From positions 1 to 14,739 of the forward strand of contig CALARG010000009.1 in NCBI GenBank assembly GCA_937888635.1: a stretch of 14,739 bases of DNA, given 5' to 3'. The notes under the pieces were generated by a model. That model saw nothing but the letters and a program-made list of their open reading frames with translations, was not told the origin of the DNA and ran no database searches. A program made the translations under genes and the position numbers. Within the stretch, counting starts at the first letter, position 1; each line of letters opens with the position of its first letter. The DNA is from an uncultured Alphaproteobacteria bacterium (lineage in GTDB: Bacteria; Pseudomonadota; Alphaproteobacteria; Rs-D84). Positions 6,467-13,019 of this stretch are shown here, one piece after another.

Positions 6467-7588
6467 TTAGAACTGAACATTCAGGCGTACACCCAATTCG
6501 GCCTTAACATCTGTGCCATTCTGAGATTGCGCGTGCGCTTCGTCAAATGTATATTCGCCGTAAACTGCGACCTGCATTGTGTCGGTCATCTGATATGCCG
6601 CCGTCAGGTTTAATACATATTCATCAAACCCGTCTTCCATATCTTCAACCTTGTCCAACAAGCCGTTTATTACACTCTGTTGCAAACCTGTTGCCAACAT
6701 CGGCACCATTTCTGGTTGCGCCCCAACATAAGCAGTTGCTTGGTCCTTGCTCACACCCTGCGATGCCATAACCGCAATAACTGCCGCTGTTCCCTGCGCA
6801 TCTGCTGCAACATTACCAACCTTAGACGCCAGACCTTCTACGCCATTGTCTGAATGGTGTTTAAATGTCAAACCACCACCAAATGACCAACGGTCATCCA
6901 ATTGATAGAACATCTTTAACCCGGCATTGATTTCCGTTGTTGATTTCAAATCAACAGAAATTTCGTCTGGCAACCCCAGTTTAGTGACTGGCAACACACC
7001 GCCAACCTTGTATTGTGTCACATCAATGCTGTTATTGTCATTGCCGAATGTGCGCAATGCTTCAACAAATCCAGCCGCGCTGAACTTTGACCAAGTCTTA
7101 CCCACCTGGGTACCAACATGGAATCCCCAACGGCCATTTGAATAGTTATCATAATCAAATCCGGTTTCTTTGTATGCACCGCTCATTTCGCTGATTCCGC
7201 CCAACTGTGCGTCGGCATACAAATCCCATATCCAACCATCTGTCGTATCAATTGCACGGTACTTTAAACCTGCACGCCCCAGGTGCATACCCTTGCGTCC
7301 GATATCATCGTCATGGGTATATCCAACCTTTACATAGGCCTCCAGATTATCCAAGATACCATATCCCAATTCTTCGTGTATACGCCAGATTGGAAATTCT
7401 GTTGCGCCATCATGATTTTTCTTTTGATGTGCATTTGAATCATCCGCGATTTTGTACATTACACCCGCAGATGTTTTGGAATACACACTGCCCTGCTTTG
7501 GCATATACAGTGGATTTTCCAGATTGGCCGCAATCGCAGACGCAGATAATACTGACAATGCAACTGCTGCACTTAAAGTTTTTTTCAT
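6467..7588 (-). CDS. Outer-membrane beta-barrel protein (porin-like)
   Basis: The 373-aa product has a canonical signal peptide (residues 1-20, ending A-I-A) and ends in phenylalanine within an amphipathic strand (L-G-V-R-L-N-V-Q-F), the signature read by the BAM assembly machinery. Alternating aromatic/polar strands recur: A-Y-V-K-V-G-Y, W-G-F-H-V-G-T, G-L-K-M-F-Y-Q-L, W-S-F-G-G-G-L-T-F, V-A-V-Y-G-E-Y. It is probably a 12-14 strand barrel; the cargo is unknown. Residues about 250-320 break this pattern and look helical and Ala/Gln/Val/Met-rich, suggesting an unusually long loop or plug. AAGGAG lies 7 bases before ATG 7588. A promoter about 110 bases upstream creates a long leader containing a short frame and a direct repeat. 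It is monocistronic and likely abundant, judging by its strong signals. Confidence 0.82.
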   Translation of the reverse strand: MKKTLSAAVALSVLSASAIAANLENPLYMPKQGSVYSKTSAGVMYKIADDSNAHQKKNHDGATEFPIWRIHEELGYGILDNLEAYVKVGYTHDDDIGRKGMHLGRAGLKYRAIDTTDGWIWDLYADAQLGGISEMSGAYKETGFDYDNYSNGRWGFHVGTQVGKTWSKFSAAGFVEALRTFGNDNNSIDVTQYKVGGVLPVTKLGLPDEISVDLKSTTEINAGLKMFYQLDDRWSFGGGLTFKHHSDNGVEGLASKVGNVAADAQGTAAVIAVMASQGVSKDQATAYVGAQPEMVPMLATGLQQSVINGLLDKVEDMEDGFDEYVLNLTAAYQMTDTMQVAVYGEYTFDEAHAQSQNGTDVKAELGVRLNVQF

Positions 7589-7599
7589 CTTATAACTCC

Positions 7600-7665
7600 T
7601 TAGTTTTGATGAAATGCCGTGCCCCCATTATTGGCAAGACCCGGGTTCATACCCACACCGCCCAT
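7600..7665 (-). CDS. Candidate upstream short ORF (21 aa) in the barrel gene leader
   Basis: An ATG at 7665 opens 21 codons ending in TAA (7602-7600), immediately before and touching the AAGGAG of the barrel gene. The peptide is Gly/Asn-rich (M-G-G-V-G-M-N-P-G, then L-A-N-N-G-G). It has no clear Shine-Dalgarno. It may be a regulatory leader peptide whose translation affects access to the downstream ribosome site, or a chance frame. Confidence 0.3.
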   Translation of the reverse strand: MGGVGMNPGLANNGGTAFHQN

Positions 7666-7674
7666 TCTTGGCAA
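7624..7674 (-). repeat. Direct repeat in the barrel gene 5' leader
   Basis: CCCATTATTGGCAA (7624-7637) and CCCATTCTTGGCAA (7661-7674) match at 13 of 14 bases, 37 bases apart. Between them GGGT (643-646 of 7000s) and ACCC (651-654) can form a small hairpin. Both copies are within the predicted transcript, on which they read TTGCCAA then G or T then AATGGG. Confidence 0.45.
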
Positions 7675-7703
7675 CAGTATGTTTTTGCGATATGAACAGG
7701 ATA

Positions 7704-7732
7704 ATTGTGACTGAATTTAGGAGATATGTCAA
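7704..7732 (-). promoter_or_regulatory. Promoter of the outer-membrane barrel gene
   Basis: TTGACA at 7732-7727, 17 bases, CACAAT at 7709-7704 on the minus strand. The start site would be near 7697, giving a leader of about 110 bases. Confidence 0.6.
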
Positions 7733-7745
7733 AAAATCTTTTTTC

Positions 7746-7788
7746 TTGACAGAAGCCCCTTGAAAAAGTATCGCGCGCTACCTATATA
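7746..7788 (+). promoter_or_regulatory. Promoter region of the paralogue pair
   Basis: TTGAAA (7760-7765), 17 bases, TATATA (7783-7788) is a good sigma-70-type promoter, with a start near 7795. A perfect TTGACA also occurs at 7746-7751 but has no good -10 at the right distance (TATCGC at 17 bases). It is divergent from, and close to, the barrel gene promoter. Confidence 0.55.
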
Positions 7789-7794
7789 TATTTG

Positions 7795-7812
7795 CTGTGG
7801 GGGATGCCACAG
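7795..7812 (+). promoter_or_regulatory. Stem-loop at the predicted 5' end of the paralogue-pair mRNA
   Basis: CTGTGG (7795-7800) pairs with CCACAG (7807-7812) around GGGATG. It coincides with the predicted transcription start, so the mRNA would begin in a hairpin, an arrangement known to protect 5' ends from RppH/RNase E-type decay. Confidence 0.45.
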
Positions 7813-7847
7813 AACTTCAAATGGTAAACTTAAAAAAGGAGTTCGCT

Positions 7848-9095
7848 ATGACAAACCAACAAAATATTGCAATGGCACAACAAAAGTTTGTGATTCAAAT
7901 TGATTCCAAGACATTACAACGCGTCAAACCATTTGACCGCGCCGAATTGGTTGAATGCATGTTGAAACTGTTTTCTGGTTTTTCGTGGGTAAATTGGACA
8001 AATGGCCATTCACTGGGGCGCGCATGGCAAACAGCACTGTCCCAATGTGGTGCATTTTGTGATACCAAGAACGACAAAAATCCCGCTGCAAAATACCTGA
8101 AAGCCGCCGCCAAAGGCCACAAGAAATATTGGTCCGGGGTTATAATGACACACAAAAATCGTGAAAATACAATCAATCCTTCTGACCCACGTGTTTTGGC
8201 ACTGCGCGAACATGGCAAACGCATGATTCGCACCGCAATTGACCAGATAAACTTAATCTTGGCGCGGTATAACGAATACACACTGGACATCAGCATGTCG
8301 CAACAGGCACAACAAGAATCTGCGACCCAAACACAGGCCGCACAAAACCACGCGCAATCCGCATCGCAGCCGGCACCAGAATCAGCCGCACAACCTGCGC
8401 GCCCTGCCCCAATGGCGGCACACGCCGCGCAACCGGCACAACAACAAATGGCAGCCACAAGCGAACGAAAAGAAGCGCCCCAGGCGCAAAAATTGGCAAC
8501 CGAAGTTCCGGCGCGTGAAGTTATGGCAAAACCTGCGGTAAAAACTGTGAAATTACCCCAGGCGCAAAAAATGGCAACAGAAATCCCAGCACGCGAAGTG
8601 GCGGCAAAACCTGCGGTCAAAACAGTTGAATTGCCCCAAGCACAAAAAATGGCAACCGAAATTCCGGCGCGCGAAACGATGGCAAAACCTGCGGTAAAAA
8701 CCATTGAATTACCCCAGACGCAAAAATTGGCAACCGAAATTCCGGCGCGCGAAGTGGCGGCAAAGCCTGCGGTAAAAACAGTTGAATTGCCCCAGACACA
8801 AAAAACACCAACTGCAATCCCTGCACGCGAAGTTGTGGCAAAACCTGCGGTAAAAAACACTGAATTGCCCCAGACCACAAAGGCAGTTGCAAAGAAACCA
8901 TATATGGCACCAACTGCGACCATTAAACAGAACGCACAACGGCGTCCGTATGAAAAACCAACTGTGTCCGTACGCGATAATCCATTTGCAAAGCAATCTA
9001 CCATCCAGGCAACAAAATTCGCCCAGGCACAAACACAATTAAAACGACAAATAAACATCTTTGCGATACGCAATATGAACCAACGCGCCGCATAA
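7848..9095 (+). CDS. Uncharacterised protein with conserved N-terminal domain and five 26-residue repeats
   Basis: ATG 7848 follows AAGGAG by 6 bases and gives 415 aa; the frame's 17 upstream codons lack a ribosome site. Residues ~15-145 form a compact domain with the pattern F-S-G-x-S-x-x-x-W-x-x-G-x-x-L-x-x-A-W and later W-x-x-x-I, shared with the next gene. Residues ~150-208 are Ala/Gln/Pro-rich and disordered. Residues 210-339 are five tandem copies of a 26-residue unit (P-Q-x-Q-K, I-P-A-R-E, A-K-P-A-V-K), with a partial sixth. The C-terminus is basic, Gln-rich and ends in Q-R-A-A. There is no signal peptide or membrane segment, so it is probably cytoplasmic, perhaps a nucleic-acid- or membrane-associated scaffold given the net positive repeats; that is inference. 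The family is not recognised. It is first of a two-gene operon. Confidence 0.8.
   Translation: MTNQQNIAMAQQKFVIQIDSKTLQRVKPFDRAELVECMLKLFSGFSWVNWTNGHSLGRAWQTALSQCGAFCDTKNDKNPAAKYLKAAAKGHKKYWSGVIMTHKNRENTINPSDPRVLALREHGKRMIRTAIDQINLILARYNEYTLDISMSQQAQQESATQTQAAQNHAQSASQPAPESAAQPARPAPMAAHAAQPAQQQMAATSERKEAPQAQKLATEVPAREVMAKPAVKTVKLPQAQKMATEIPAREVAAKPAVKTVELPQAQKMATEIPARETMAKPAVKTIELPQTQKLATEIPAREVAAKPAVKTVELPQTQKTPTAIPAREVVAKPAVKNTELPQTTKAVAKKPYMAPTATIKQNAQRRPYEKPTVSVRDNPFAKQSTIQATKFAQAQTQLKRQINIFAIRNMNQRAA
8475..8880 (+). repeat. 78-bp in-frame tandem repeat (five copies plus a partial)
   Basis: Five 78-bp units occupy 8475-8864 with a truncated sixth from 8865. Each encodes 26 residues built on P-Q-x-Q-K-x-A-T-E-x-P-A-R-E, then A-K-P-A-V-K. 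Copies differ mainly at synonymous sites and a few residues; the outer copies are the most diverged. Length variation by slippage or recombination is plausible. Confidence 0.9.
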
Positions 9096-9106
9096 AAGGA
9101 TAAAAA

Positions 9107-9646
9107 ATGGATATGGATTTTGAAAAAGCACTTTCGCTGTTAAACGGTGAAACAAACGAAACATTTTTACAGCGACAACTGTCTGATGCAGATTGCACCC
9201 AAATTGAAAATGCAATTGACACAATCTTTTCCGGTCTATCACTGCAAAAATGGCTGGACGGAGATACACTAACCCAGGCCTGGGCAAAATCTTTGGACAA
9301 AATCCGTGATTTAGTATTTTCAATTCCTGACACAAATTCTGCAACGCACTATGCGCGAAACTATGTATTTGTGCACCGCAGAAAATGGCATGTAAAAATC
9401 GTATCTTGCCATCGTCCAAACGAACTAATTAACTGTCCCCCAGAAAAAAGAAACAGTTGGACCGATGACGCAAAAATGAAAATCCAGGTGGGCACAGAAT
9501 TACTGTATGAAAAATTGAAAAATTTTTCTTGCACCACGCCACGATTTACAAACCAATTTAATCAACAATCCAAGGAAATTATCAAACAGCACATAAAATC
9601 TGAACTAAGTCGTGAACGCGAACATGAACATATCCGCGAAAAATAA
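9107..9646 (+). CDS. Uncharacterised 179-aa paralogue of the preceding protein's N-terminal domain
   Basis: ATG 9107 lies 11 bases after the preceding stop, with AAGGAT 5 bases upstream, so the two genes form an operon. Residues ~33-70 (I-F-S-G-L-S, W-L-D-G, L-T-Q-A-W) align with the L-F-S-G-F-S, W-T-N-G, L-G-R-A-W stretch of the upstream protein, and the similarity continues at W-H-V-K-I/W-S-G-V-I and at R-x-N-E-L-I-N/R-E-N-T-I-N. It lacks the repeats and instead ends in a charged helix rich in K/E/R/H. No signal peptide or membrane segment is seen. The pair probably arose by tandem duplication, followed by repeat gain in one copy or loss in the other. Function unknown. Confidence 0.8.
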   Translation: MDMDFEKALSLLNGETNETFLQRQLSDADCTQIENAIDTIFSGLSLQKWLDGDTLTQAWAKSLDKIRDLVFSIPDTNSATHYARNYVFVHRRKWHVKIVSCHRPNELINCPPEKRNSWTDDAKMKIQVGTELLYEKLKNFSCTTPRFTNQFNQQSKEIIKQHIKSELSREREHEHIREK

Positions 9647-9671
9647 AATCCCCAAACTGGGGGATTTTTTT
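9645..9671 (+). terminator. Intrinsic terminator of the paralogue pair
   Basis: AAAATCCCC (9645-9653) pairs with GGGGATTTT (9660-9668), loop AAACTG, followed by more T. It begins within the stop codon of the gene ending at 9646. Confidence 0.88.
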
Positions 9672-9686
9672 AGCCCAGAAAACCTG

Positions 9687-9728
9687 TTGACACAGATTTC
9701 AAAAATTTACTAACCTTATACCATAAGG
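9687..9728 (+). promoter_or_regulatory. Promoter and palindrome upstream of the MotA/ExbB-like gene
   Basis: TTGACA (9687-9692) is a perfect -35 box; the best -10 at normal spacing is the weak TAACCT (9711-9716, 18 bases). A perfect inverted repeat CCTTAT-ACC-ATAAGG (9714-9728) overlaps the -10/start region, where a repressor could bind. AGGG, 8 bases before ATG 9742, is the ribosome site. Confidence 0.45.
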
Positions 9729-9741
9729 CAGGGAATATATT

Positions 9742-10512
9742 ATGAAAGGATATTTTCACAACGCACTTAATCGTATGGCATTGTTTACCGCACTGTTGGT
9801 TGTGGGTGTTTTGTATTTCTGGGCCGAATTCATTGAAATTTCAATCGCGAACATTTGGCTGAATGGCGTAATAATTGGCACATCTTTGTTTGGAATTGGA
9901 CTGTGTTTTGTTCAGATTTTCCAATTACTGCCCGAATACAGATGGTTGCACGATTATGTGACCGGTCGCCGTGGCATGAATTTACCGCCATATTTATTGC
10001 GTCCGGTGGCAACAATGCTAGCCACGCGCCCACGGCGTATATCAGCCACAACCCTGAATGGTTTTATGGATATGATATTAATGCGATTTGAAGATGCGCG
10101 CGAATCGGTTCGCTATATAACAAACACACTGATATTTCTGGGATTGCTGGGGACATTTTGGGGCTTAATCCTGACGGTTGGCGGTTTCGCAGAATTAATT
10201 GGGAACTTAAATTTTGCAGATGAAACTGTCTTGAACTCTATGCAGGCGGGACTGTCGCGCCCATTGGCGGGCATGGCCACCGCATTTACCAGTTCGTTGT
10301 TGGGCCTGGGGGGCAGTTTAACGATTGGATTTTTAAGTCTGCAGGTTCAATCTGCACAAAACGCAATTTATCACGAACTGGAAGATTATTTGTCTGCGCA
10401 CACACATATTTCATCAACAGATGATGTCACACGCATATTGCCACAAATAAACCTGGCAACCCGCGAATTAAGCAAAACTGTCCAAAAATTATCGGACACA
10501 ATAGAAGAGTAA
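9742..10512 (+). CDS. MotA/TolQ/ExbB-type proton-channel family protein
   Basis: This 256-aa inner-membrane protein has four predicted helices: ~12-32, ~36-62, ~124-152 and ~170-200. The third carries the family hallmark F-L-G-L-L-G-T-F-W-G-L-I, and the fourth the R-P-L-A-G-M-A-T-A-F-T-S-S-L-L-G segment, which in MotA/ExbB/TolQ/ZorA lines the ion pathway. The cytoplasmic loop (63-123) is shorter than in flagellar MotA. A helical tail (~225-256) resembles a short coiled coil. The partner gene starts 29 bases downstream. Family members convert proton or sodium flow into rotation or force; what this pair drives is unknown. No flagellar, tol-pal, tonB or Zorya effector genes are beside it. Confidence 0.88.
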   Translation: MKGYFHNALNRMALFTALLVVGVLYFWAEFIEISIANIWLNGVIIGTSLFGIGLCFVQIFQLLPEYRWLHDYVTGRRGMNLPPYLLRPVATMLATRPRRISATTLNGFMDMILMRFEDARESVRYITNTLIFLGLLGTFWGLILTVGGFAELIGNLNFADETVLNSMQAGLSRPLAGMATAFTSSLLGLGGSLTIGFLSLQVQSAQNAIYHELEDYLSAHTHISSTDDVTRILPQINLATRELSKTVQKLSDTIEE

Positions 10513-10541
10513 GTTAATAAAACAGAGAGAGAGCATACACC

Positions 10542-11675
10542 ATGATGAACATTCGTTATCGCACATCAACCAGCGCATGGCCCGGATTCGTAGATTTATT
10601 TTCAAATCTGGTGATTATATTGATATTTCTGCTGATTGTATTTGTGTTCTTATGGACAACAACCAGTGTGTTTAATCGTGCAACTGGTGCAAAAACTGTT
10701 GCGGAATTAAAAACAGTCAACGCCGAACAGGCCGAAAAGATTCAACAAATGACCCTGGACGAGCAAGAGGCCAAGCGTCTGTTAATCTTGGCGCGCAATG
10801 AATTGCTGAATCTGGAACAAAATAAAATTGATTTAGAGCAAAGCAATGCAGAACTGGTCAATGAATTAAACGAAATGGATTTAAGTGTTGAAGAATTAAT
10901 CACTGCATACGAATCCCAGGTTGCCCAATTGCAATCACGCGGAATTGAATTGCAGGCAATGGTGGACAGTCTAAACCAACAATTGAATCAGGCCACACTG
11001 GACAAAGAAAAGACAGCCGAACTGGAACAAGAACGCAAGAAATTACAAGAAGAAATGGATGTTCAGCGCGCAAACCTGGCAGATCAATTGGCAAAATTGC
11101 AATCTGCACTGGATGCCGCCGAAGAAAAATCCCGCGCCCAAGAAATTCAGTATGTTGAAATGTCAACCCGCCTGAACAAGGCCCTGGCGGACAAGGTTGC
11201 AGAATTAAACGACATGTCAAAATACCAATCTGCATTTTATCGCGCGGTAAAAATGGCGATTGGCGACCGCACAACAATTCAGTCTGATGGCGACCGCTTT
11301 ATTGTCAACAGTGATATTTTATTCCCCAGCGGTTCATATAAATTATCTGCAGATGGGAAAAAACAATTACACCTGATTGCGAATGTAATCAAAGACATGG
11401 AAAATAAAATTCCAACTGATATTGATTGGATTATCCGCGTTGATGGCCATACTGATAAAAAACAGGTTATTTCTGGCACACATGGTTATAAAAACAATAC
11501 AGAATTGTCCCTGTTGCGTGCAACGGCGGTGGCCGACGAATTGGCAAAGGCTGGTGTATCAAAGCGTCGCCTGGTCCCCAGTGGTTTTGGTGATTTACAC
11601 CCGGTTGAACTGGGCAATACCCAGGACGCGTTACAGAAAAACCGTCGCATAGAATTACAGTTAACAAACAAATAA
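10542..11675 (+). CDS. MotB-like protein: membrane anchor, long coiled coil and OmpA-type peptidoglycan-binding domain
   Basis: The 377-aa product starts with a short cytoplasmic tail, then one membrane helix (~17-40) headed by Asp18 in F-V-D-L-F-S-N-L, the position of the ion-binding Asp in MotB/ExbD/TolR/ZorB. Residues ~55-225 form a long Glu/Gln/Leu-rich coiled coil. The C-terminal ~125 residues are an OmpA-like domain: I-L-F-P-S-G, V-D-G-H-T-D, N-T-E-L-S-x-x-R-A, and K-N-R-R-I-E, including the Asp and Arg that bind diaminopimelate in peptidoglycan. It should tether the channel complex to the cell wall. ATG 10542 follows a GAGAGAG stretch; the adjacent second ATG could also be used. It is operonic with the channel gene. 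Confidence 0.9.
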   Translation: MMNIRYRTSTSAWPGFVDLFSNLVIILIFLLIVFVFLWTTTSVFNRATGAKTVAELKTVNAEQAEKIQQMTLDEQEAKRLLILARNELLNLEQNKIDLEQSNAELVNELNEMDLSVEELITAYESQVAQLQSRGIELQAMVDSLNQQLNQATLDKEKTAELEQERKKLQEEMDVQRANLADQLAKLQSALDAAEEKSRAQEIQYVEMSTRLNKALADKVAELNDMSKYQSAFYRAVKMAIGDRTTIQSDGDRFIVNSDILFPSGSYKLSADGKKQLHLIANVIKDMENKIPTDIDWIIRVDGHTDKKQVISGTHGYKNNTELSLLRATAVADELAKAGVSKRRLVPSGFGDLHPVELGNTQDALQKNRRIELQLTNK

Positions 11676-11701
11676 AAAATCCCCAAACGGGGATTTTTTT
11701 T
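11674..11701. terminator. Bidirectional intrinsic terminator
   Basis: AAAAAATCCCC pairs with GGGGATTTTTT around AAAC. It overlaps the stop of the plus-strand gene (11673-11675) and the stop of grpE (11700-11702). Confidence 0.9.
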
Positions 11702-12215
11702 ATTTTGCAACAATTACCATTGCCGTACGCAATATTGCATCACCATACATATAGCCTGACTGCATTTCATCAACAACTGTATTTGTTGGCGTATCTGGCA
11801 CATCTATAACCTGAATCGCATTGTGATGCATTGGATTCAATATTTCGCCAACAGATTTTATACGCACAATACCAATCTGTTCAAACGCAGATTCTAATGC
11901 ACGTGCCATTGACTGAATCCCCGCATCGTCCGGATTATGTTTTAATGCCGCATCAACCGCATCCATCACAGGCAATATTTTTTCTGCCATACCCATTGCA
12001 CGATTGCGTGCGCGCGATTCCGCATCCAGCGCACTGCGACGACGGGTATTTTCCAACTCGGCCGCCATGCGCAGGTATTTATCATTCATTTCTGCCAATT
12101 GCGCAGTTAACCGTTCAACATCTGGATTTAGTACCTTATCTGTACCTGCCTCTGTCGCATCAACCGCATCATCAATTGATACGGCCTCAACCTTTACTTC
12201 TTTATCATCACTCAT
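11700..12215 (-). CDS. grpE: Nucleotide exchange factor GrpE
   Basis: GrpE releases ADP from DnaK in the cytoplasmic heat-shock chaperone cycle. From ATG 12215 the protein is 171 aa. In-frame starts at 12245 (GTG) and 12227 (ATG) exist; 12215 is preferred because a weak GGGAA precedes it and the residues upstream are not typical. An acidic, disordered N-terminus (1-30) is followed by the long dimerising helix (L-T-A-Q-L-A-E-M-N-D-K-Y-L-R-M-A-A-E-L-E-N-T-R-R-R), a helical bundle, and the beta domain with N-P-x-x-H-x-A-I and G-Y-x-x-x-x-x-x-L-R-x-A-M-V-I-V. It lies 30 bases downstream of tpiA and is probably co-transcribed; no hrcA or dnaK is adjacent. Confidence 0.96.
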   Translation of the reverse strand: MSDDKEVKVEAVSIDDAVDATEAGTDKVLNPDVERLTAQLAEMNDKYLRMAAELENTRRRSALDAESRARNRAMGMAEKILPVMDAVDAALKHNPDDAGIQSMARALESAFEQIGIVRIKSVGEILNPMHHNAIQVIDVPDTPTNTVVDEMQSGYMYGDAILRTAMVIVAK

Positions 12216-12245
12216 AGCATTTCCCATTTTATATATACTATACAC

Positions 12246-12950
12246 TTATTTGACACTGGTTATTATAGGTATGAAGTCATCGCTTTTCAAGGACGCGCCA
12301 CCAACCAACACACCATCAACATTTGCAATTGACATAATTTCTGCCGCATTATTACCCTTGACCGACGCGCCATACAAAACAGGTGTACCACACAGCCCCA
12401 TCTCGGCCAAAGTATTTGCAATCAAAGTGTGCGCTTCGGCAATTTCTGCTGCTGTTGGGGTCAGTCCCGCCCCAATTGCCCAACGTGGCTCATAGGCGAT
12501 AATTATTGGCGTACTGACAGCCGATGGCACACATTCACGAACCCCCGCTTCTATAACGGCCATGGTTTTCCCGGCCTGCTTTTCATCCATTGTTTCGCCA
12601 ACACAGATAATTGGAATCAACCCATTTGCCAATGCCAAACTGGCTTTTTGGCGCACCACAGAATTTGTATCGCCATGATATTGACGGCATTCACTGTGAC
12701 CAACGATAACATATTTCGCCCCTGTATCAGCAACCATTTGCGCCGACACTTCGCCAGTATACGCGCCATGTGTTTGCGCACTAACATCCTGGGCGCCGAT
12801 GGCAACCTTGTCAGATTTCACCCCCAGCATAGTATACGGAACACATAATATTACAGTGTTTTCTGTTTCAACGGATGATAAATCATGCATCATTTGTTCC
12901 AGATTGGCGCGCGTGCCATTCATTTTCCAATTACCTGCAATAATTTTCAT
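12246..12950 (-). CDS. tpiA: Triosephosphate isomerase
   Basis: This TIM-barrel enzyme interconverts dihydroxyacetone phosphate and glyceraldehyde 3-phosphate in glycolysis and gluconeogenesis. The product is 234 aa, slightly short for the family (about 250). The catalytic residues are visible: Lys9 in G-N-W-K-M-N, His85 in V-G-H-S-E, and Glu154 in A-Y-E-P-R-W-A-I-G-A-G, followed by the phosphate-gripping loop 6. The C-terminal L-Y-G-A-S-V and V-L-V-G-G-A-S-L phosphate site is intact. Arg156 replaces the usual Val in Y-E-P-V-W. GGGGAA lies 7 bases before ATG 12950. It is divergent from the PpiD-like gene with a 69-base spacer and upstream of grpE. Confidence 0.97.
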   Translation of the reverse strand: MKIIAGNWKMNGTRANLEQMMHDLSSVETENTVILCVPYTMLGVKSDKVAIGAQDVSAQTHGAYTGEVSAQMVADTGAKYVIVGHSECRQYHGDTNSVVRQKASLALANGLIPIICVGETMDEKQAGKTMAVIEAGVRECVPSAVSTPIIIAYEPRWAIGAGLTPTAAEIAEAHTLIANTLAEMGLCGTPVLYGASVKGNNAAEIMSIANVDGVLVGGASLKSDDFIPIITSVK

Positions 12951-12990
12951 TGTAAATTCCCCTTTTTTTTATTGCGTTTTGTCATTTCGT

Positions 12991-13014
12991 TTTGCTATGG
13001 TAGCGCAAAAGGGG
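12991..13014 (+). promoter_or_regulatory. Start region of the PpiD-like gene
   Basis: The 69-base divergent spacer (12951-13019) holds a possible plus-strand -10 TATGGT (12996-13001), with TTGCGT 18 bases upstream as -35, and the ribosome site AAGGGGAA just before ATG 13020. No clear minus-strand promoter for tpiA was found in the spacer. Confidence 0.35.
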
Positions 13015-13019
13015 AACAA

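Noticed and set aside
7207..7695. A 162-codon plus-strand frame running from inside the barrel gene into its leader.
   Set aside because: It is His/Tyr/Pro-rich without domain pattern, opposite a convincing beta-barrel gene and without a ribosome site.
7721..7749. A short plus-strand frame after TAGGAG (ATG at 7725, 7 codons).
   Set aside because: It lies in the divergent promoter region upstream of both predicted plus-strand -10 boxes and encodes only seven residues.
7895..9073. A 392-codon open frame on the minus strand, rich in Ala/Cys/Phe, antisense to the repeat protein.
   Set aside because: It mirrors the 78-bp repeats of the plus-strand gene, has no ribosome site, and its composition (A-G-F-A, S-R-A-G-I) is the complement of P-A-R-E / A-K-P-A coding. 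It is an antisense shadow.
9742..11675. Zorya anti-phage defence system (ZorA/ZorB).
   Set aside because: No ZorC, ZorD or ZorE gene is next to the pair; the downstream genes are grpE and tpiA. The channel pair alone is not evidence for Zorya.
12885..13019. A 45-codon N-terminal extension of the PpiD-like protein.
   Set aside because: The extension overlaps tpiA, lacks a ribosome site and would put a second hydrophobic stretch ahead of the normal anchor; AAGGGGAA before ATG 13020 decides the start.
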